A stretch of 64,000 nt of DNA from Chitinophagaceae bacterium (GTDB taxonomy: Bacteria > Bacteroidota > Bacteroidia > Chitinophagales > Chitinophagaceae). The number at the start of each line of letters is the position of its first letter. Position 1 is the stretch's first letter. The stretch covers positions 1 to 64,000 of the forward strand of contig CANGOX010000002.1 of NCBI GenBank assembly GCA_947455605.1. Reading direction: 5' to 3'. The notes beneath the pieces were generated by a model. The model made no database searches. It was not told the DNA's origin and saw only the letters and a program-made list of their open reading frames with translations. The translations under genes were made by a program, and so were the position numbers. Below, piece after piece: positions 37,291 to 47,169 of the stretch.

Positions 37291-38022
37291 TTACCCTTGT
37301 TCAAAACGCTTTTGCACAAACTCCCAGTTCACCACATTCCACCAGTTGGCAATATAGTCTGGCCTTTTGTTCTGGTATTTTAAATAATAAGCATGTTCCC
37401 AAACATCCAGGCCTAATAAAGGAGTTCCTTTAAGATCACTGATATCCATCAAAGGATTATCCTGGTTGGCGGTAGAGCCTACGATCAGTTTTTTATCTCC
37501 ATTTAAAACCAGCCATGCCCATCCGCTGCCGAAACGGTTCTTGCCTGCATCGGTAAACTGTGTTTTAAATGCATCAAATGAACCAAACGACAGATCAATA
37601 GCGGCTGCTAATTTTCCTTCCGGTTTGGTGGCTGTTCCTGGCTTCATACATTGCCAGAACAGTTCGTGGTTATAATGTCCGCCACCATTGTTGCGCATCT
37701 TGGGAGAGTATTTAGAGATATTATGCAATACATCTTCCAGCTTAGCGCTATTGATATCTACTTTTTCTGCAGTGCAGGCATCAGAAAGATTCTTTGCATA
37801 GGTAGCTGCATGTTTACTGTAATGGATCTCCATCGTCATTGCATCAATCACAGGTTCCAAGCCTTTATAATCATACGGTAAAGGTTGTTGGCTGAAAGGA
37901 TTGCCTGCATAGTTAGAACCTGCTTCTGCCCATGAGGGAAGAACGGTTAATGCAATACCTGCGGCAACACCTGTGCCGGTAGTTTTAATAAACCTGCGGC
38001 GGCCTGGGTTATGGTTTGACAT
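37291..38022 (-). CDS. Fe/Mn superoxide dismutase with twin-arginine signal
   Basis: RRRFIKTTGTGVAAGIALTVLPSWAEA; GGHYNHELFWQCM; LLGLDVWEHAYYLKYQNKRPDYIANWW. Confidence 0.93.
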   Translation of the reverse strand: MSNHNPGRRRFIKTTGTGVAAGIALTVLPSWAEAGSNYAGNPFSQQPLPYDYKGLEPVIDAMTMEIHYSKHAATYAKNLSDACTAEKVDINSAKLEDVLHNISKYSPKMRNNGGGHYNHELFWQCMKPGTATKPEGKLAAAIDLSFGSFDAFKTQFTDAGKNRFGSGWAWLVLNGDKKLIVGSTANQDNPLMDISDLKGTPLLGLDVWEHAYYLKYQNKRPDYIANWWNVVNWEFVQKRFEQG

Positions 38023-38034
38023 ACAATAAAGGGT

Positions 38035-39480
38035 TTAGGATGATTTGTTAGTGAACTTAAAATTAGCCAAAAAGTTCCGCATCTGTTTGAAAGATCTGTA
38101 ATAGAACTCCTGGTTAAATAACTGCGAATCGCGCATGGCCTTATATATTAGGAAAGCACTTATCGGTAACAGAATAAAAGTAGAAAGCCACATACCTTCA
38201 AAAGGGGTGACTGAATTTGATTTCACAAATTTTTCGCCAAATGTGTTAAAGAGGTGAAAGATCACAAAAAAGATAATGGCGAATACCAAAGGTGTTCCCA
38301 GCCCACCCTTGCGGATGATTGATCCCAAAGGAGCCCCAATCAGGAACAAGACAAGGCAGGCCGCTGATAAAGTAAATTTCCTGTGCCATTCAATCTCATG
38401 AAACCTGAGCGACTTGGCTCTTTCTTCATAATCCGTTGCCAGCACTTTAATATTCCCTTTGATACTGTTGATTTGGCCAATAGCCGCATCCGTTATGGCC
38501 TGTCTGGCACTATCGGGTATCAGCTTGTCGAAACGGGCAACCCGTTTAAAATCACAAATTGTATCAATACTTGCCCAACCCGTATCCAGATATCTTGAAA
38601 AACGTACATATGGTGCGATCTCTCTCTGTGATTTACGCAGATAAAAGGTGTCAATATTATGGAGCGAATCAATGGTCTCATTCAGCTGGCGTATACTCAG
38701 CATTTTAGGATCATAAAATGCACTGTCGCCGGATTCTTTCAGTTGAAAGCTTTTCAGGTCAAACACTTTTTTATATTCCTTAAAACCCATTCGGGTAAAC
38801 TGTGTGTTTGTGGTGCCTCGGCCGCCTTTTTCTTCATAGCGCCAGCCATTCTGTAAGGTAAACTCCAGAAATTTTTTATCCTTGGTCAACCGCATCACAC
38901 CCTGTTCGGCAATCATCATATTATCCTGCAGCAGATTGCCTTTTTCAAATATCACCACATTATGAATGATGCTGTCGTTCTTTTCTTTCTTACCCAGTTT
39001 GATCACATAGCCACCTATCTTATCATAAAAGATGCCTTCCTTGATATCGAAAGCCGGTTTAGCCACAATGATATCATACTTTAAAGCGGAAAGTTTTTTC
39101 TGGGTTACCGGAATAATATTATTGGCAAACAGAAAAGCCAGCCCGCTTAAAAAAAGGGTAACAATCGTAAGCGGACGCATAAAACGTAATAGCGGAATAC
39201 CGGCTGCTTTGATGGCAACCAGTTCAAAACTCTCACCCAGATTACCAAAGGTCATAATAGAAGAGAACAGCAATGCCAGTGGCAAGGCAATGGGCACCCA
39301 TGATAAGGATACCAGACCAATCAGCTTTAAGATGGTGAACAGATCCAGCCCTTTACCAACAAGGTCATCTATATATAACCAGAAGAACTGCATCACCAGC
39401 ACAAAAAGTGAAATGATAAATGCCGCGATAAAAGGCCCGATAAACGAACGGATGATGAGTATGTCGAGTTTTTTTATCAA
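38035..39480 (-). CDS. LptF/LptG family permease
   Basis: MIKKLDILIIRSFIGPFIAAFIISLFVLVMQFFWLYIDDLVGKGLD; large periplasmic loop; C-terminal TMs. Confidence 0.9.
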   Translation of the reverse strand: MIKKLDILIIRSFIGPFIAAFIISLFVLVMQFFWLYIDDLVGKGLDLFTILKLIGLVSLSWVPIALPLALLFSSIMTFGNLGESFELVAIKAAGIPLLRFMRPLTIVTLFLSGLAFLFANNIIPVTQKKLSALKYDIIVAKPAFDIKEGIFYDKIGGYVIKLGKKEKNDSIIHNVVIFEKGNLLQDNMMIAEQGVMRLTKDKKFLEFTLQNGWRYEEKGGRGTTNTQFTRMGFKEYKKVFDLKSFQLKESGDSAFYDPKMLSIRQLNETIDSLHNIDTFYLRKSQREIAPYVRFSRYLDTGWASIDTICDFKRVARFDKLIPDSARQAITDAAIGQINSIKGNIKVLATDYEERAKSLRFHEIEWHRKFTLSAACLVLFLIGAPLGSIIRKGGLGTPLVFAIIFFVIFHLFNTFGEKFVKSNSVTPFEGMWLSTFILLPISAFLIYKAMRDSQLFNQEFYYRSFKQMRNFLANFKFTNKSS

Positions 39481-39504
39481 GGTATCCTTTCTTAATATTG
39501 TTGG

Positions 39505-40122
39505 ATGAGCCCTGCAAAACTAATACTTTCTCCAAAGGAACTCGAATTGGTGAATGATCCGGGATGGATTTTAACAAAGAATGCCATCATTGAAAAAGTA
39601 TACGGGCTTTTTGGTGGGCTGAGTGGGTCATACGGAGCGTTGCTTTCGGCGGCTGATCTTTTTGGGCAAGACAATGCCGGTTTCCGTTCTCCCAAAATAG
39701 CCAAAGGCGAACAATATGAAAACCTGCCCTGGGTAATGCTTGATCATCCCCGTTGTTTTAACGGCGAAAATGTAATGGCTATCCGAAGTTTTTTCTGGTG
39801 GGGAAATTTTTGCAGTATCAGTCTCTTATTATCTGGCAGTTACCGCGAAAAATATGAATCATCCATACAAGCGTATTTTTCTGAAAACAGGATCGGCTCA
39901 AATGATCGCCATAACTGGTTCATCTGTATAAATGATGATCCCTGGCAACATCATTTCAGAGAAGATAATTATCAGCCCATGAACGAATGGGGTAATCGAT
40001 CCTTTGGTAGCCTGCCTTTTATCAAACTGGGCAAAAAGATTTCCTTACAGGAATGGGATAACCTGAATGAATTCTTTGAAGAAAATTATTCGGAGATTCT
40101 GAAAATGCTCACAGCAGGCTAG
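39505..40122 (+). CDS. Conserved hypothetical protein
   Basis: 205 aa ORF between two minus-strand genes. Confidence 0.75.
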   Translation: MSPAKLILSPKELELVNDPGWILTKNAIIEKVYGLFGGLSGSYGALLSAADLFGQDNAGFRSPKIAKGEQYENLPWVMLDHPRCFNGENVMAIRSFFWWGNFCSISLLLSGSYREKYESSIQAYFSENRIGSNDRHNWFICINDDPWQHHFREDNYQPMNEWGNRSFGSLPFIKLGKKISLQEWDNLNEFFEENYSEILKMLTAG

Positions 40123-40124
40123 TT

Positions 40125-40511
40125 CTATGCACTGCCCAATCTGTGAAAAAGATCTTTGATCTGGTATTGCCAAAGCTGGCTCTGATCTTTCACTTCATTT
40201 TTTTCTGCAAAATCCTTGATCACCAGAATGGTCTGGTTGGAGATCTCGGTTTTCTCTATCCTGAACTCGAAATATTCGTTTTTCTCAGTATGTAGCCAAT
40301 GGTAGCGGATAAATTTATCTTCTTCCTTGTCTAATACTTCTGCTTTATCGGGAGTACCACCACCCCATGAAAAACTGTACACATTTTCCCATTCATCCAC
40401 TTTATCAGCAAACCATTCCTGTAAACCTGCGGGAGTGGCTAAGAACTCGAATAAAATACCTGGCGAACAGCGAACCGGAAATTCCAACGTAAATAGTTGC
40501 TTCTTACTCAT
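40125..40511 (-). CDS. START/SRPBCC-like domain protein
   Basis: FTLEFPVRCSPGILFEFLATPAGLQEWFADKVD. Confidence 0.85.
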   Translation of the reverse strand: MSKKQLFTLEFPVRCSPGILFEFLATPAGLQEWFADKVDEWENVYSFSWGGGTPDKAEVLDKEEDKFIRYHWLHTEKNEYFEFRIEKTEISNQTILVIKDFAEKNEVKDQSQLWQYQIKDLFHRLGSA

Positions 40512-40805
40512 TACAATCTCTTTAACCTACAATCTATCGTAGGTGTGCAATAATATTAAATAATCCCTCGCTTCCAAATGTTTTTTTAGGTAAGGGGCCT
40601 GATTCAAAGCCTTTAAGCAGATTTCAATTAGCAGTCATGTCGTAAGGCATTGTTTTTCAACAATTTGCGAAAAATATTTTTTTTGATAAGTTTTGAAAAA
40701 ATGTTAAATTGCTTAACAACAGAGCAGTGACGCCCGATTTGGTTCCCCCACCACACTAACAAGGTTTCATACCAATACTAACATACAACCAAAACCTGCT
40801 TTATT

Positions 40806-41678
40806 ATGAGTATGCGTCAGCTCAAAATAACTAAGTCGATCACTAACCGTGAATCACAAAGCCTTGAAAAATATTTGCAGGAAATCGGTAAAGTGGACCT
40901 GATCAGTCCCGAAGAAGAAGTGGCATTGGCGATGCGCATTCGTCAGGGCGACCAGACATCTTTAGATCGTTTGGTGAAATCCAATCTTCGATTTGTGGTA
41001 TCTGTTGCCAAACAATACCAAAATCAAGGCCTTACCCTGCCCGACCTGATCAATGAAGGAAATTTAGGACTGATCAAAGCCGCCCTTCGATTTGATGAAA
41101 CAAGGGGGTTTAAATTTATCTCTTATGCCGTTTGGTGGATCCGCCAGAGCATACTGCAATCATTGGCCGAGCAAAGCAGAATTGTACGCTTACCCTTAAA
41201 TAAAGTAGGGCTTACCAACCGCATCAGCAAAGCCTATCAGCAACTGGAGCAGGAGTTTGAGCGCGAACCCACACCCGAAGAGCTGGCCGATGTGCTGGAT
41301 ATCAGTATTGAAGAAGTAACGGCCACCATGAGTGTTGGTTTCCGCCATGTAAGTATGGATACACCACTCTCAGAAGGGGAAGACGGCACACTGATGGACC
41401 TTATGGAAAATCCCAATGCCGAAAGTACCGATGAAAAACTCGTACATCACGAATCACTCCGCATGGAGATAGAACGCAGCCTCCGCACACTTACCGAGCG
41501 TCAGAAAGATGTGGTTTGCTATTTCTTTGGAATAGGAGTAGACCATCCCCTCAGCCTGGAAGATATTGGCGAAAGATTCCATCTTACCCGCGAAAGGGTG
41601 CGGCAGATCAAGGATAAAGCTATCACAAAGCTCAGAAGTACCAACAGAAGCAAACACCTCAAGTTTTACCTGGGATAA
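40806..41678 (+). CDS. rpoD: RNA polymerase sigma-70 factor (primary-type, short Bacteroidetes form)
   Basis: [82 protein letters not shown]. Confidence 0.95.
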   Translation: MSMRQLKITKSITNRESQSLEKYLQEIGKVDLISPEEEVALAMRIRQGDQTSLDRLVKSNLRFVVSVAKQYQNQGLTLPDLINEGNLGLIKAALRFDETRGFKFISYAVWWIRQSILQSLAEQSRIVRLPLNKVGLTNRISKAYQQLEQEFEREPTPEELADVLDISIEEVTATMSVGFRHVSMDTPLSEGEDGTLMDLMENPNAESTDEKLVHHESLRMEIERSLRTLTERQKDVVCYFFGIGVDHPLSLEDIGERFHLTRERVRQIKDKAITKLRSTNRSKHLKFYLG

Positions 41679-41688
41679 TCGTTTTTTA

Positions 41689-41744
41689 CTGCGCCTTTGC
41701 GCCTCTGCGTGAATTTTTTTACCACGCAAAGCCGCAAAGGCGCA
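41689..41744. repeat. Inverted octamer tract, family C, site C1
   Basis: tgcgcctttgcgcctctgcgtg versus cacgcaaagccgcaaaggcgca. Confidence 0.88.
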
Positions 41745-41851
41745 ATTTGCTTCCGGGTATTCGCCCATAGAATTTATATTTGCAATCCCTTAGTGGATAT
41801 AGCTTCGGTTATATTCACTTTTTATTTGTGTATACCTGAAACCCGTGTATT

Positions 41852-43174
41852 ATGTTTAACTCGCTCAGTGAGAAGCTCGAATCGGCCTTTAAGAACCTTA
41901 AAGGCGAAGCGCGTATTAACGACCTCAATATTGCCAATACGGTAAAAGATATCCGCCGTGCATTGATCGATGCCGACGTAAATTTTAAGATCGCCAAAGA
42001 ATTTACCGATAAGGTTCGTGAGAAAGCTACCGGCGAAAAAGTACTGAATGCCATCAGTCCGGGCCAGTTAATGGTAAAGATCGTTCAGGATGAATTAACC
42101 GAACTGATGGGTGGAACAGAAGCCCAGTTCAATATCAGCGGTAATCCTGCGATTATTTTGATTGCTGGGTTACAGGGTAGTGGTAAAACCACTTTCACAG
42201 GTAAGCTTGCCAATTATCTCAAAACCAAAAAAGGTAAATCGGTTTTACTGGTTGCAGCAGATATCTATCGTCCGGCAGCGATCGACCAGTTGACCGTTCT
42301 GGCCGAACAGGTAGGAGTGGAAGTATATAGTGAAAGAGAGAACAAGAATGCAGTAGAGATCGCACAGAATGCGATAAAGGAAGCCAAATCAAAGAATAAG
42401 AATGTGATCATCATCGATACTGCGGGCCGTTTGGCAGTGGATGAAGTGATGATGACGGAAGTGGCCAATATCAAAGCAGCGGTAAACCCTGCAGAGATCC
42501 TGTTTGTAGTGGATTCCATGACAGGTCAGGATGCGGTGAACACAGCAAAAGCCTTCAACGACAGACTCGATTTTACGGGTGTTGTATTAACCAAATTAGA
42601 TGGTGATACAAGAGGTGGTGCGGCCTTATCCATCAAATACACCGTAAACAAACCCATCAAGTTTGTAAGCAGTGGCGAGAAGATGGATACACTGGATGTA
42701 TTCTATCCCGATCGTATGGCGCAGCGGATATTGGGGATGGGAGATATAACCAGTCTGGTAGAAAAAGCACAGGCCCAGTATGATGAAGTGGAAGCGAGAA
42801 AACTGGAGAAAAAGATCCGTAAGAATCAATTCGATTTTCAGGATTTTATGGACCAGCTGCAACAGATCAAAAAAATGGGTAACCTGAAAGACCTGATGGG
42901 CATGATACCCGGAGTAGGTAAAGCCATGAAAGATATTGAGATCAAGGATGATGCTTTCAAAGGCATTGAAGCGATGATCAGCTCCATGACACCTTTTGAA
43001 AGAGCGAATCCTGATTCTTTAACGCCTTCCCGTAAAGCCCGTATTGCCAAAGGGAGCGGTAAGGATATGACCGAAGTGAATGCGTTTATGAAGCAGTTCG
43101 ACCAAATGAAGTCGATGATGAAAATGATGAACAATATGCCGATGGGCGGAAGATTTCCGGGGATGAAGCGGTAG
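41852..43174 (+). CDS. ffh: Signal recognition particle protein Ffh
   Basis: AGLQGSGKTTFTGKLANYL, DTAGRLAVDE, TKLDGDTRGGAALS, M-rich C-terminus. Confidence 0.97.
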   Translation: MFNSLSEKLESAFKNLKGEARINDLNIANTVKDIRRALIDADVNFKIAKEFTDKVREKATGEKVLNAISPGQLMVKIVQDELTELMGGTEAQFNISGNPAIILIAGLQGSGKTTFTGKLANYLKTKKGKSVLLVAADIYRPAAIDQLTVLAEQVGVEVYSERENKNAVEIAQNAIKEAKSKNKNVIIIDTAGRLAVDEVMMTEVANIKAAVNPAEILFVVDSMTGQDAVNTAKAFNDRLDFTGVVLTKLDGDTRGGAALSIKYTVNKPIKFVSSGEKMDTLDVFYPDRMAQRILGMGDITSLVEKAQAQYDEVEARKLEKKIRKNQFDFQDFMDQLQQIKKMGNLKDLMGMIPGVGKAMKDIEIKDDAFKGIEAMISSMTPFERANPDSLTPSRKARIAKGSGKDMTEVNAFMKQFDQMKSMMKMMNNMPMGGRFPGMKR

Positions 43175-43271
43175 GGAATATTGAATATTGAACAAGGAAT
43201 TTTGAAGGATTCGCGAATTGGCGGATTACGGATTAGCGGATTTGGGAATTCGATAATTTGTAATCCGCTGA
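43174..43271. repeat. Long heptamer tract, family I fused to family A (site I3/A3)
   Basis: gggaata|ttgaata|ttgaaca|aggaatt|ttgaagg|attcgcg|aattggc|ggattac|ggattag|cggattt|gggaatt in one unbroken 7-nt register. Confidence 0.85.
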
Positions 43272-43319
43272 TCTTTTTTGGCAGAATAAGGCATTGGTGA
43301 TTGTTGAATAAATCTCAAT

Positions 43320-43736
43320 ATGAAAAAGGTTGCTGTTTTCTTATTTCTGATTATTTCCCTAGTGGGAAATGTGCAGTCACAAACAATGCATACGATTGAT
43401 TCATTGGCAAAGATTGAACAGTCGTGTTTGGATAAAGGGATCGGAATGATTCATTGTGTTGCAGTTTTCAGGAGGCAAATGGATAGTCTGATTATTCAAT
43501 CTTACCAAAAATTGTATGCAAAAGGAAATGCAGCAGCTAAACTGGCTCTGGAAAAAGATCAAAGGCAGTGGCTTGAAAAACAAAAAAAGAATGATCATCG
43601 AATAGATAGTATCTATGATCAGCCGAGTGTAAAGGCAGAACTGGAAGGATTGGCTACAATAATGACATTCGGCGAAAGGGCGAATTTTGTGAGAAATCGG
43701 GCAAGATATCTCGTAAAAAAGCTGAATAACCGATAG
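43320..43736 (+). CDS. Secreted LprI-like (DUF1311-type) protein
   Basis: Signal peptide; Cys pair; MDSLIIQSYQKLYAKGNAAAKLALEKDQRQWLEKQK. Confidence 0.65.
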   Translation: MKKVAVFLFLIISLVGNVQSQTMHTIDSLAKIEQSCLDKGIGMIHCVAVFRRQMDSLIIQSYQKLYAKGNAAAKLALEKDQRQWLEKQKKNDHRIDSIYDQPSVKAELEGLATIMTFGERANFVRNRARYLVKKLNNR

Positions 43737-43769
43737 GATGACCCCAAGTAATAAATTAAGGGATTAAAT

Positions 43770-43800
43770 AATTCGCTAATCCGTTAATCCGCAATCCGCC
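43770..43800. repeat. Family A single arm (site A4), inverted relative to A3
   Basis: aattcgctaatccgttaatccgcaatccgcc. Confidence 0.88.
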
Positions 43801-44004
43801 AATGCTTTTCTGCTGAAAAGCCCTCCAAAAGCACATGTGTGCGACGCGACAGGTGCTAAATAGCGGTCTAAACCCCTGTAAAACAGCATTTCTAACAATT
43901 CCTTTACATACAAACTTGGAAAAACTCATTTTTCCCATTAGTTTTGCCCTCCCGCTATTCTTAGTGGGATAAACCAAATTCCTAACGTTAAATTTCTATT
44001 TAAC

Positions 44005-44487
44005 ATGGCAGTAAAAATGCGTTTACAGCGCCACGGAAGCAAAAAACGTCCTTTCTACTTTATAGTAGTGGCCGATGCACGTGCGCCAAGAGATGGTAAG
44101 TTCATCCAGAAGGTTGGAACTTACAACCCGCTTACAGTACCAGCAACTATCCAGTTAGACCGTCAAAAGGCACTGGAGTGGCTGAACAAAGGTGCTCAAC
44201 CCACCGATACTGTACGCCGAATTCTCTCTTTCAAGGGAGTATTGTACCTGAAACACCTGTTAAGAGGTGTCAATCTGGGATTGTTTGACCAGGCCGCAGC
44301 TATGACCAAATTTCAGGCATGGCATGAAGAGCACGAAGCTAACATTACCCGTCGTTCAAGTGAGCACAGAAACACACAAAGAGCTAAGAAAGCCTATGTT
44401 CCCGTTGTTAAAAAAGTGGAACCTAAGCAGGAAGAAGTTGCTCCGGAAAGTGCATCTGATGCAGCAGCAGAACCTGCTGAAGCTTAG
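44005..44487 (+). CDS. rpsP: 30S ribosomal protein S16
   Basis: [42 protein letters not shown]. Confidence 0.97.
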   Translation: MAVKMRLQRHGSKKRPFYFIVVADARAPRDGKFIQKVGTYNPLTVPATIQLDRQKALEWLNKGAQPTDTVRRILSFKGVLYLKHLLRGVNLGLFDQAAAMTKFQAWHEEHEANITRRSSEHRNTQRAKKAYVPVVKKVEPKQEEVAPESASDAAAEPAEA

Positions 44488-44515
44488 TAGAACGGCTGAC
44501 AATATTCTGATTACA

Positions 44516-44547
44516 AATCCCGAAATGAAAGTTTCGGGATTTTTTAT
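44516..44547 (+). terminator. Rho-independent-type terminator after rpsP
   Basis: aatcccgaaa-tgaaa-gtttcgggattttttatt. Confidence 0.85.
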
Positions 44548-44571
44548 TAACTCACGAACAGGGAAAAAAAA

Positions 44572-44628
44572 CTGCGTCTTTGCGCCTCTACGTACAAAAT
44601 AATTCTCGCAAAGGCGCAAAGGCGCAAT
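44572..44628. repeat. Inverted octamer tract, family C, site C2
   Basis: tgcgtctttgcgcctctacgt versus cgcaaaggcgcaaaggcgcaa. Confidence 0.85.
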
Positions 44629-44649
44629 TAAAGCACACTAACTTGTAAT

Positions 44650-45177
44650 TTGCACCCAATGAACGAATACATACACATAGGCCGCATGGTAGCTTCCTTT
44701 GGTTTAAAAGGAGAACTGATCCTCAAACATGCATTGGGTAAGAAAACCATGCTGCAAGGAATAGAAGCCGTTTTTATAGAAATGAACAAAGGTTCCTACC
44801 TGCCTTATTTTGTTGAAAGCTCCAAGGCAAAGGATCATGAAGAAACCTATGTGAAACTGGAAGGTATCGAAACACGCGAATCGGCCAACAGGATCACCAC
44901 TAAGAATGTATGGTTACTTGATACAGACTTTCGTAAGATAGCAGATAAGACCTCACCCATTTCATTATTGGGCTATCAATTGATCAGCGAGGATGACGGC
45001 AATCTTGGTCCGATAGAAGAAGTGATCGAACAACCACACCAGGTTTTATTGCGCATAAGTCTTGATGGTAAAGAAGCCCTGATACCCCTACATTCCGAAA
45101 CCCTTGATGGAATAGATCATAAGAAGAAGGAAGTACATGTAACCCTGCCGGATGGGTTATTGGATATCTATCGATAA
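44650..45177 (+). CDS. rimM: Ribosome maturation factor RimM
   Basis: IHIGRMVASFGLKGELILKH; PRC-barrel-type C-terminus HQVLLRISLDGKEALIPL. Confidence 0.93.
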   Translation: MHPMNEYIHIGRMVASFGLKGELILKHALGKKTMLQGIEAVFIEMNKGSYLPYFVESSKAKDHEETYVKLEGIETRESANRITTKNVWLLDTDFRKIADKTSPISLLGYQLISEDDGNLGPIEEVIEQPHQVLLRISLDGKEALIPLHSETLDGIDHKKKEVHVTLPDGLLDIYR

Positions 45178-45189
45178 ACTCACTACTGC

Positions 45190-45591
45190 ATGCCCATCTC
45201 AGATAAAATATTTGAATACATTGTAAAAGTTGTGCCAGCGCATATCGATGAATTGCATCACGTGAATAATGTAGTGTATGTACAATTCATGCAGGAAGTG
45301 GCAGATAAACACTGGAAGCATTTTGTTCCCAAAGAATTGAATGATGGGGTGATATGGGTGGTGAGAAGACATGAGATCGATTATTTAAATCCCGCTTTAT
45401 TGGGCGATGAATTATTAATCCGCACCTGGACTGGCGAACATTCTACCGTAACCTGGGACAGGCATTATGAGATCATCCGTATTTCCGATCAGAAAAAGAT
45501 CATTACGGCGAAAAGTGTTTGGGTGTTACTAGATAAACATACAGGCCGGCCAAAACGGATTGACGAAACTGTGTTGGATATCTTTCATTAG
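45190..45591 (+). CDS. Acyl-CoA thioesterase (4-hydroxybenzoyl-CoA thioesterase-like)
   Basis: HIDELHHVNNVVYVQFMQEVADKHW. Confidence 0.88.
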   Translation: MPISDKIFEYIVKVVPAHIDELHHVNNVVYVQFMQEVADKHWKHFVPKELNDGVIWVVRRHEIDYLNPALLGDELLIRTWTGEHSTVTWDRHYEIIRISDQKKIITAKSVWVLLDKHTGRPKRIDETVLDIFH

Positions 45592-45629
45592 CGAATTGAT
45601 ACACACTATTGTATAGATCTCCCGTTTTA

Positions 45630-45654
45630 TTAATCCGCTAATCCGCAATCCGCT
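45630..45654. repeat. Family A single arm (site A5)
   Basis: taatccgctaatccgcaatccgctt. Confidence 0.8.
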
Positions 45655-45678
45655 TAACTTTTCTAACTTTCCAAACGG

Positions 45679-46842
45679 ATGAACGGCCCGCAACGCTATA
45701 TTGCCCATTTTGATCTCGACTCATTCTTTGTGAGTGTGGAGATGCTGCACGATCCCTCCCTTCGCGGCAAAGCAGTGATCGTGGGAGGGTCAAAAGACAG
45801 GGGAGTAGTAACCACCTGTAGTTATGAAGCAAGAAAGTTTGGCGTACACAGTGCGATGCCGATGAAAAAGGCAATGCAGTTATGCCCCCATGCCATTCTG
45901 GTTCGTGGCACACGAGGGGAATATAGTCGGTATTCACGCTGGGTAACTGATATCATTGCTGCCAAAGCCCCTTTGTTTGAAAAAGCATCTATTGATGAAT
46001 TCTATATAGACCTTACAGGGATGGATAAATTCTTTGACCCCTACCAGTGGACCATCGATCTGCGGACTGAGATCATTGAGAAAACACAGTTGCCCATCTC
46101 TTTTGGATTGGCCACAAATAAGATGGTAGCTAAAATTGCCACGGATGAAGCAAAACCCAACGGCTATCTCTTTGTTCAGCCGGGTATGGAAAAAGAATTT
46201 CTCGCACCCCTGGCTGTTAATAAATTTTCCGGTGTAGGAGAACATTTGTATCAGACCTTAAAAGCCATGGGTATTCATACGATCCGTGACCTGAGCCAAA
46301 CACCGGTAGAGCTGCTTGAAAAAAAACTCGGTAAATCAGGGGCCGATCTCTGGCAAAAATCTCAGGGTCTGCATTTTGGAGAAGTGCATGCCTACCATGA
46401 AGCCAAATCGATCTCAACCGAAAATACATTTGAAGAGAATAAATCCGACACTGAATTCTTGTTAAGTGAGCTGGTGAGAATGACAGAAAAGATAGCGTAT
46501 GAATTGCGTCAGGATCAGAAATTGACAGGTTGTATTGCGGTAAAGATCCGGTACCCCGATTTTGAGACCACCTCCAGACAGACTACCCTTGATTATACCC
46601 TTCGTGATGATGAACTGATTCCTGTAGCCATCGACCTGTTCCACAAACTTTACCGAAAGGGTCAACCGGTAAGGTTACTGGGTGTAAGGTTAAGTGAACT
46701 CACCAATCATCCGGTACAGGCCAGCTTGTTTGAAGATGCCGAAAAAAAGAATAACCTGTACAAGGCAATTGATGAGGTAAAGAATAAATATGGAAAAGCT
46801 TCATTGGCTAAGGCGAGAACAATAAAAAAGATCAAAGAATGA
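45679..46842 (+). CDS. dinB: DNA polymerase IV
   Basis: YIAHFDLDSFFVSVEMLHDPSLRGKAVIVGG; KASIDEFYIDLTGMDKF. Confidence 0.96.
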   Translation: MNGPQRYIAHFDLDSFFVSVEMLHDPSLRGKAVIVGGSKDRGVVTTCSYEARKFGVHSAMPMKKAMQLCPHAILVRGTRGEYSRYSRWVTDIIAAKAPLFEKASIDEFYIDLTGMDKFFDPYQWTIDLRTEIIEKTQLPISFGLATNKMVAKIATDEAKPNGYLFVQPGMEKEFLAPLAVNKFSGVGEHLYQTLKAMGIHTIRDLSQTPVELLEKKLGKSGADLWQKSQGLHFGEVHAYHEAKSISTENTFEENKSDTEFLLSELVRMTEKIAYELRQDQKLTGCIAVKIRYPDFETTSRQTTLDYTLRDDELIPVAIDLFHKLYRKGQPVRLLGVRLSELTNHPVQASLFEDAEKKNNLYKAIDEVKNKYGKASLAKARTIKKIKE

Positions 46843-47081
46843 AGATCATTCGTACCATGATTATCCTTTTGGTTTCACTCCTGGCTGGGTTGATTACGTT
46901 TTTACTGGGTTGTTATGTTTTTGTAAGCGTGCCAGAGGAAATAAATGGGCCCGATGCTTCCTTCGATGGGTTGGCAGGACTCATACCTGCAGCTATACTG
47001 GGTATGATGGCTATTATCTGGGTATTCATTATTGAGGAACGAAAGCGGCTCAATCTCTGGACGCATGAATCAAATGAATAA
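46839..47081 (+). CDS. Small hypothetical membrane protein
   Basis: ATGA-type overlap with dinB; two TM segments. Confidence 0.65.
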   Translation: MKIIRTMIILLVSLLAGLITFLLGCYVFVSVPEEINGPDASFDGLAGLIPAAILGMMAIIWVFIIEERKRLNLWTHESNE

Positions 47082-47111
47082 CGTTATCTATTACGAGATC
47101 GGAAAAATAAA

Positions 47112-47129
47112 AAATTAGTCTACTAATTT
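47112..47129. promoter_or_regulatory. Palindromic putative operator upstream of peroxiredoxin
   Basis: aaattagt-ct-actaattt perfect inverted repeat; followed by tatttttg (47143-47150), a match to Bacteroidetes -7 TAnnTTTG. Confidence 0.55.
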
Positions 47130-47169
47130 AATAGGAAACACTTATTTTTGACCCTCAAAACCAAAATCT

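Noticed and set aside
40512-40805. Possible riboswitch or tRNA upstream of rpoD
   Set aside because: No cloverleaf, T-loop or recognisable riboswitch core seen by eye.
45638-45937. 99-aa minus-strand ORF opposite the dinB start
   Set aside because: Overlaps the conserved DinB N-terminus; low plausibility.
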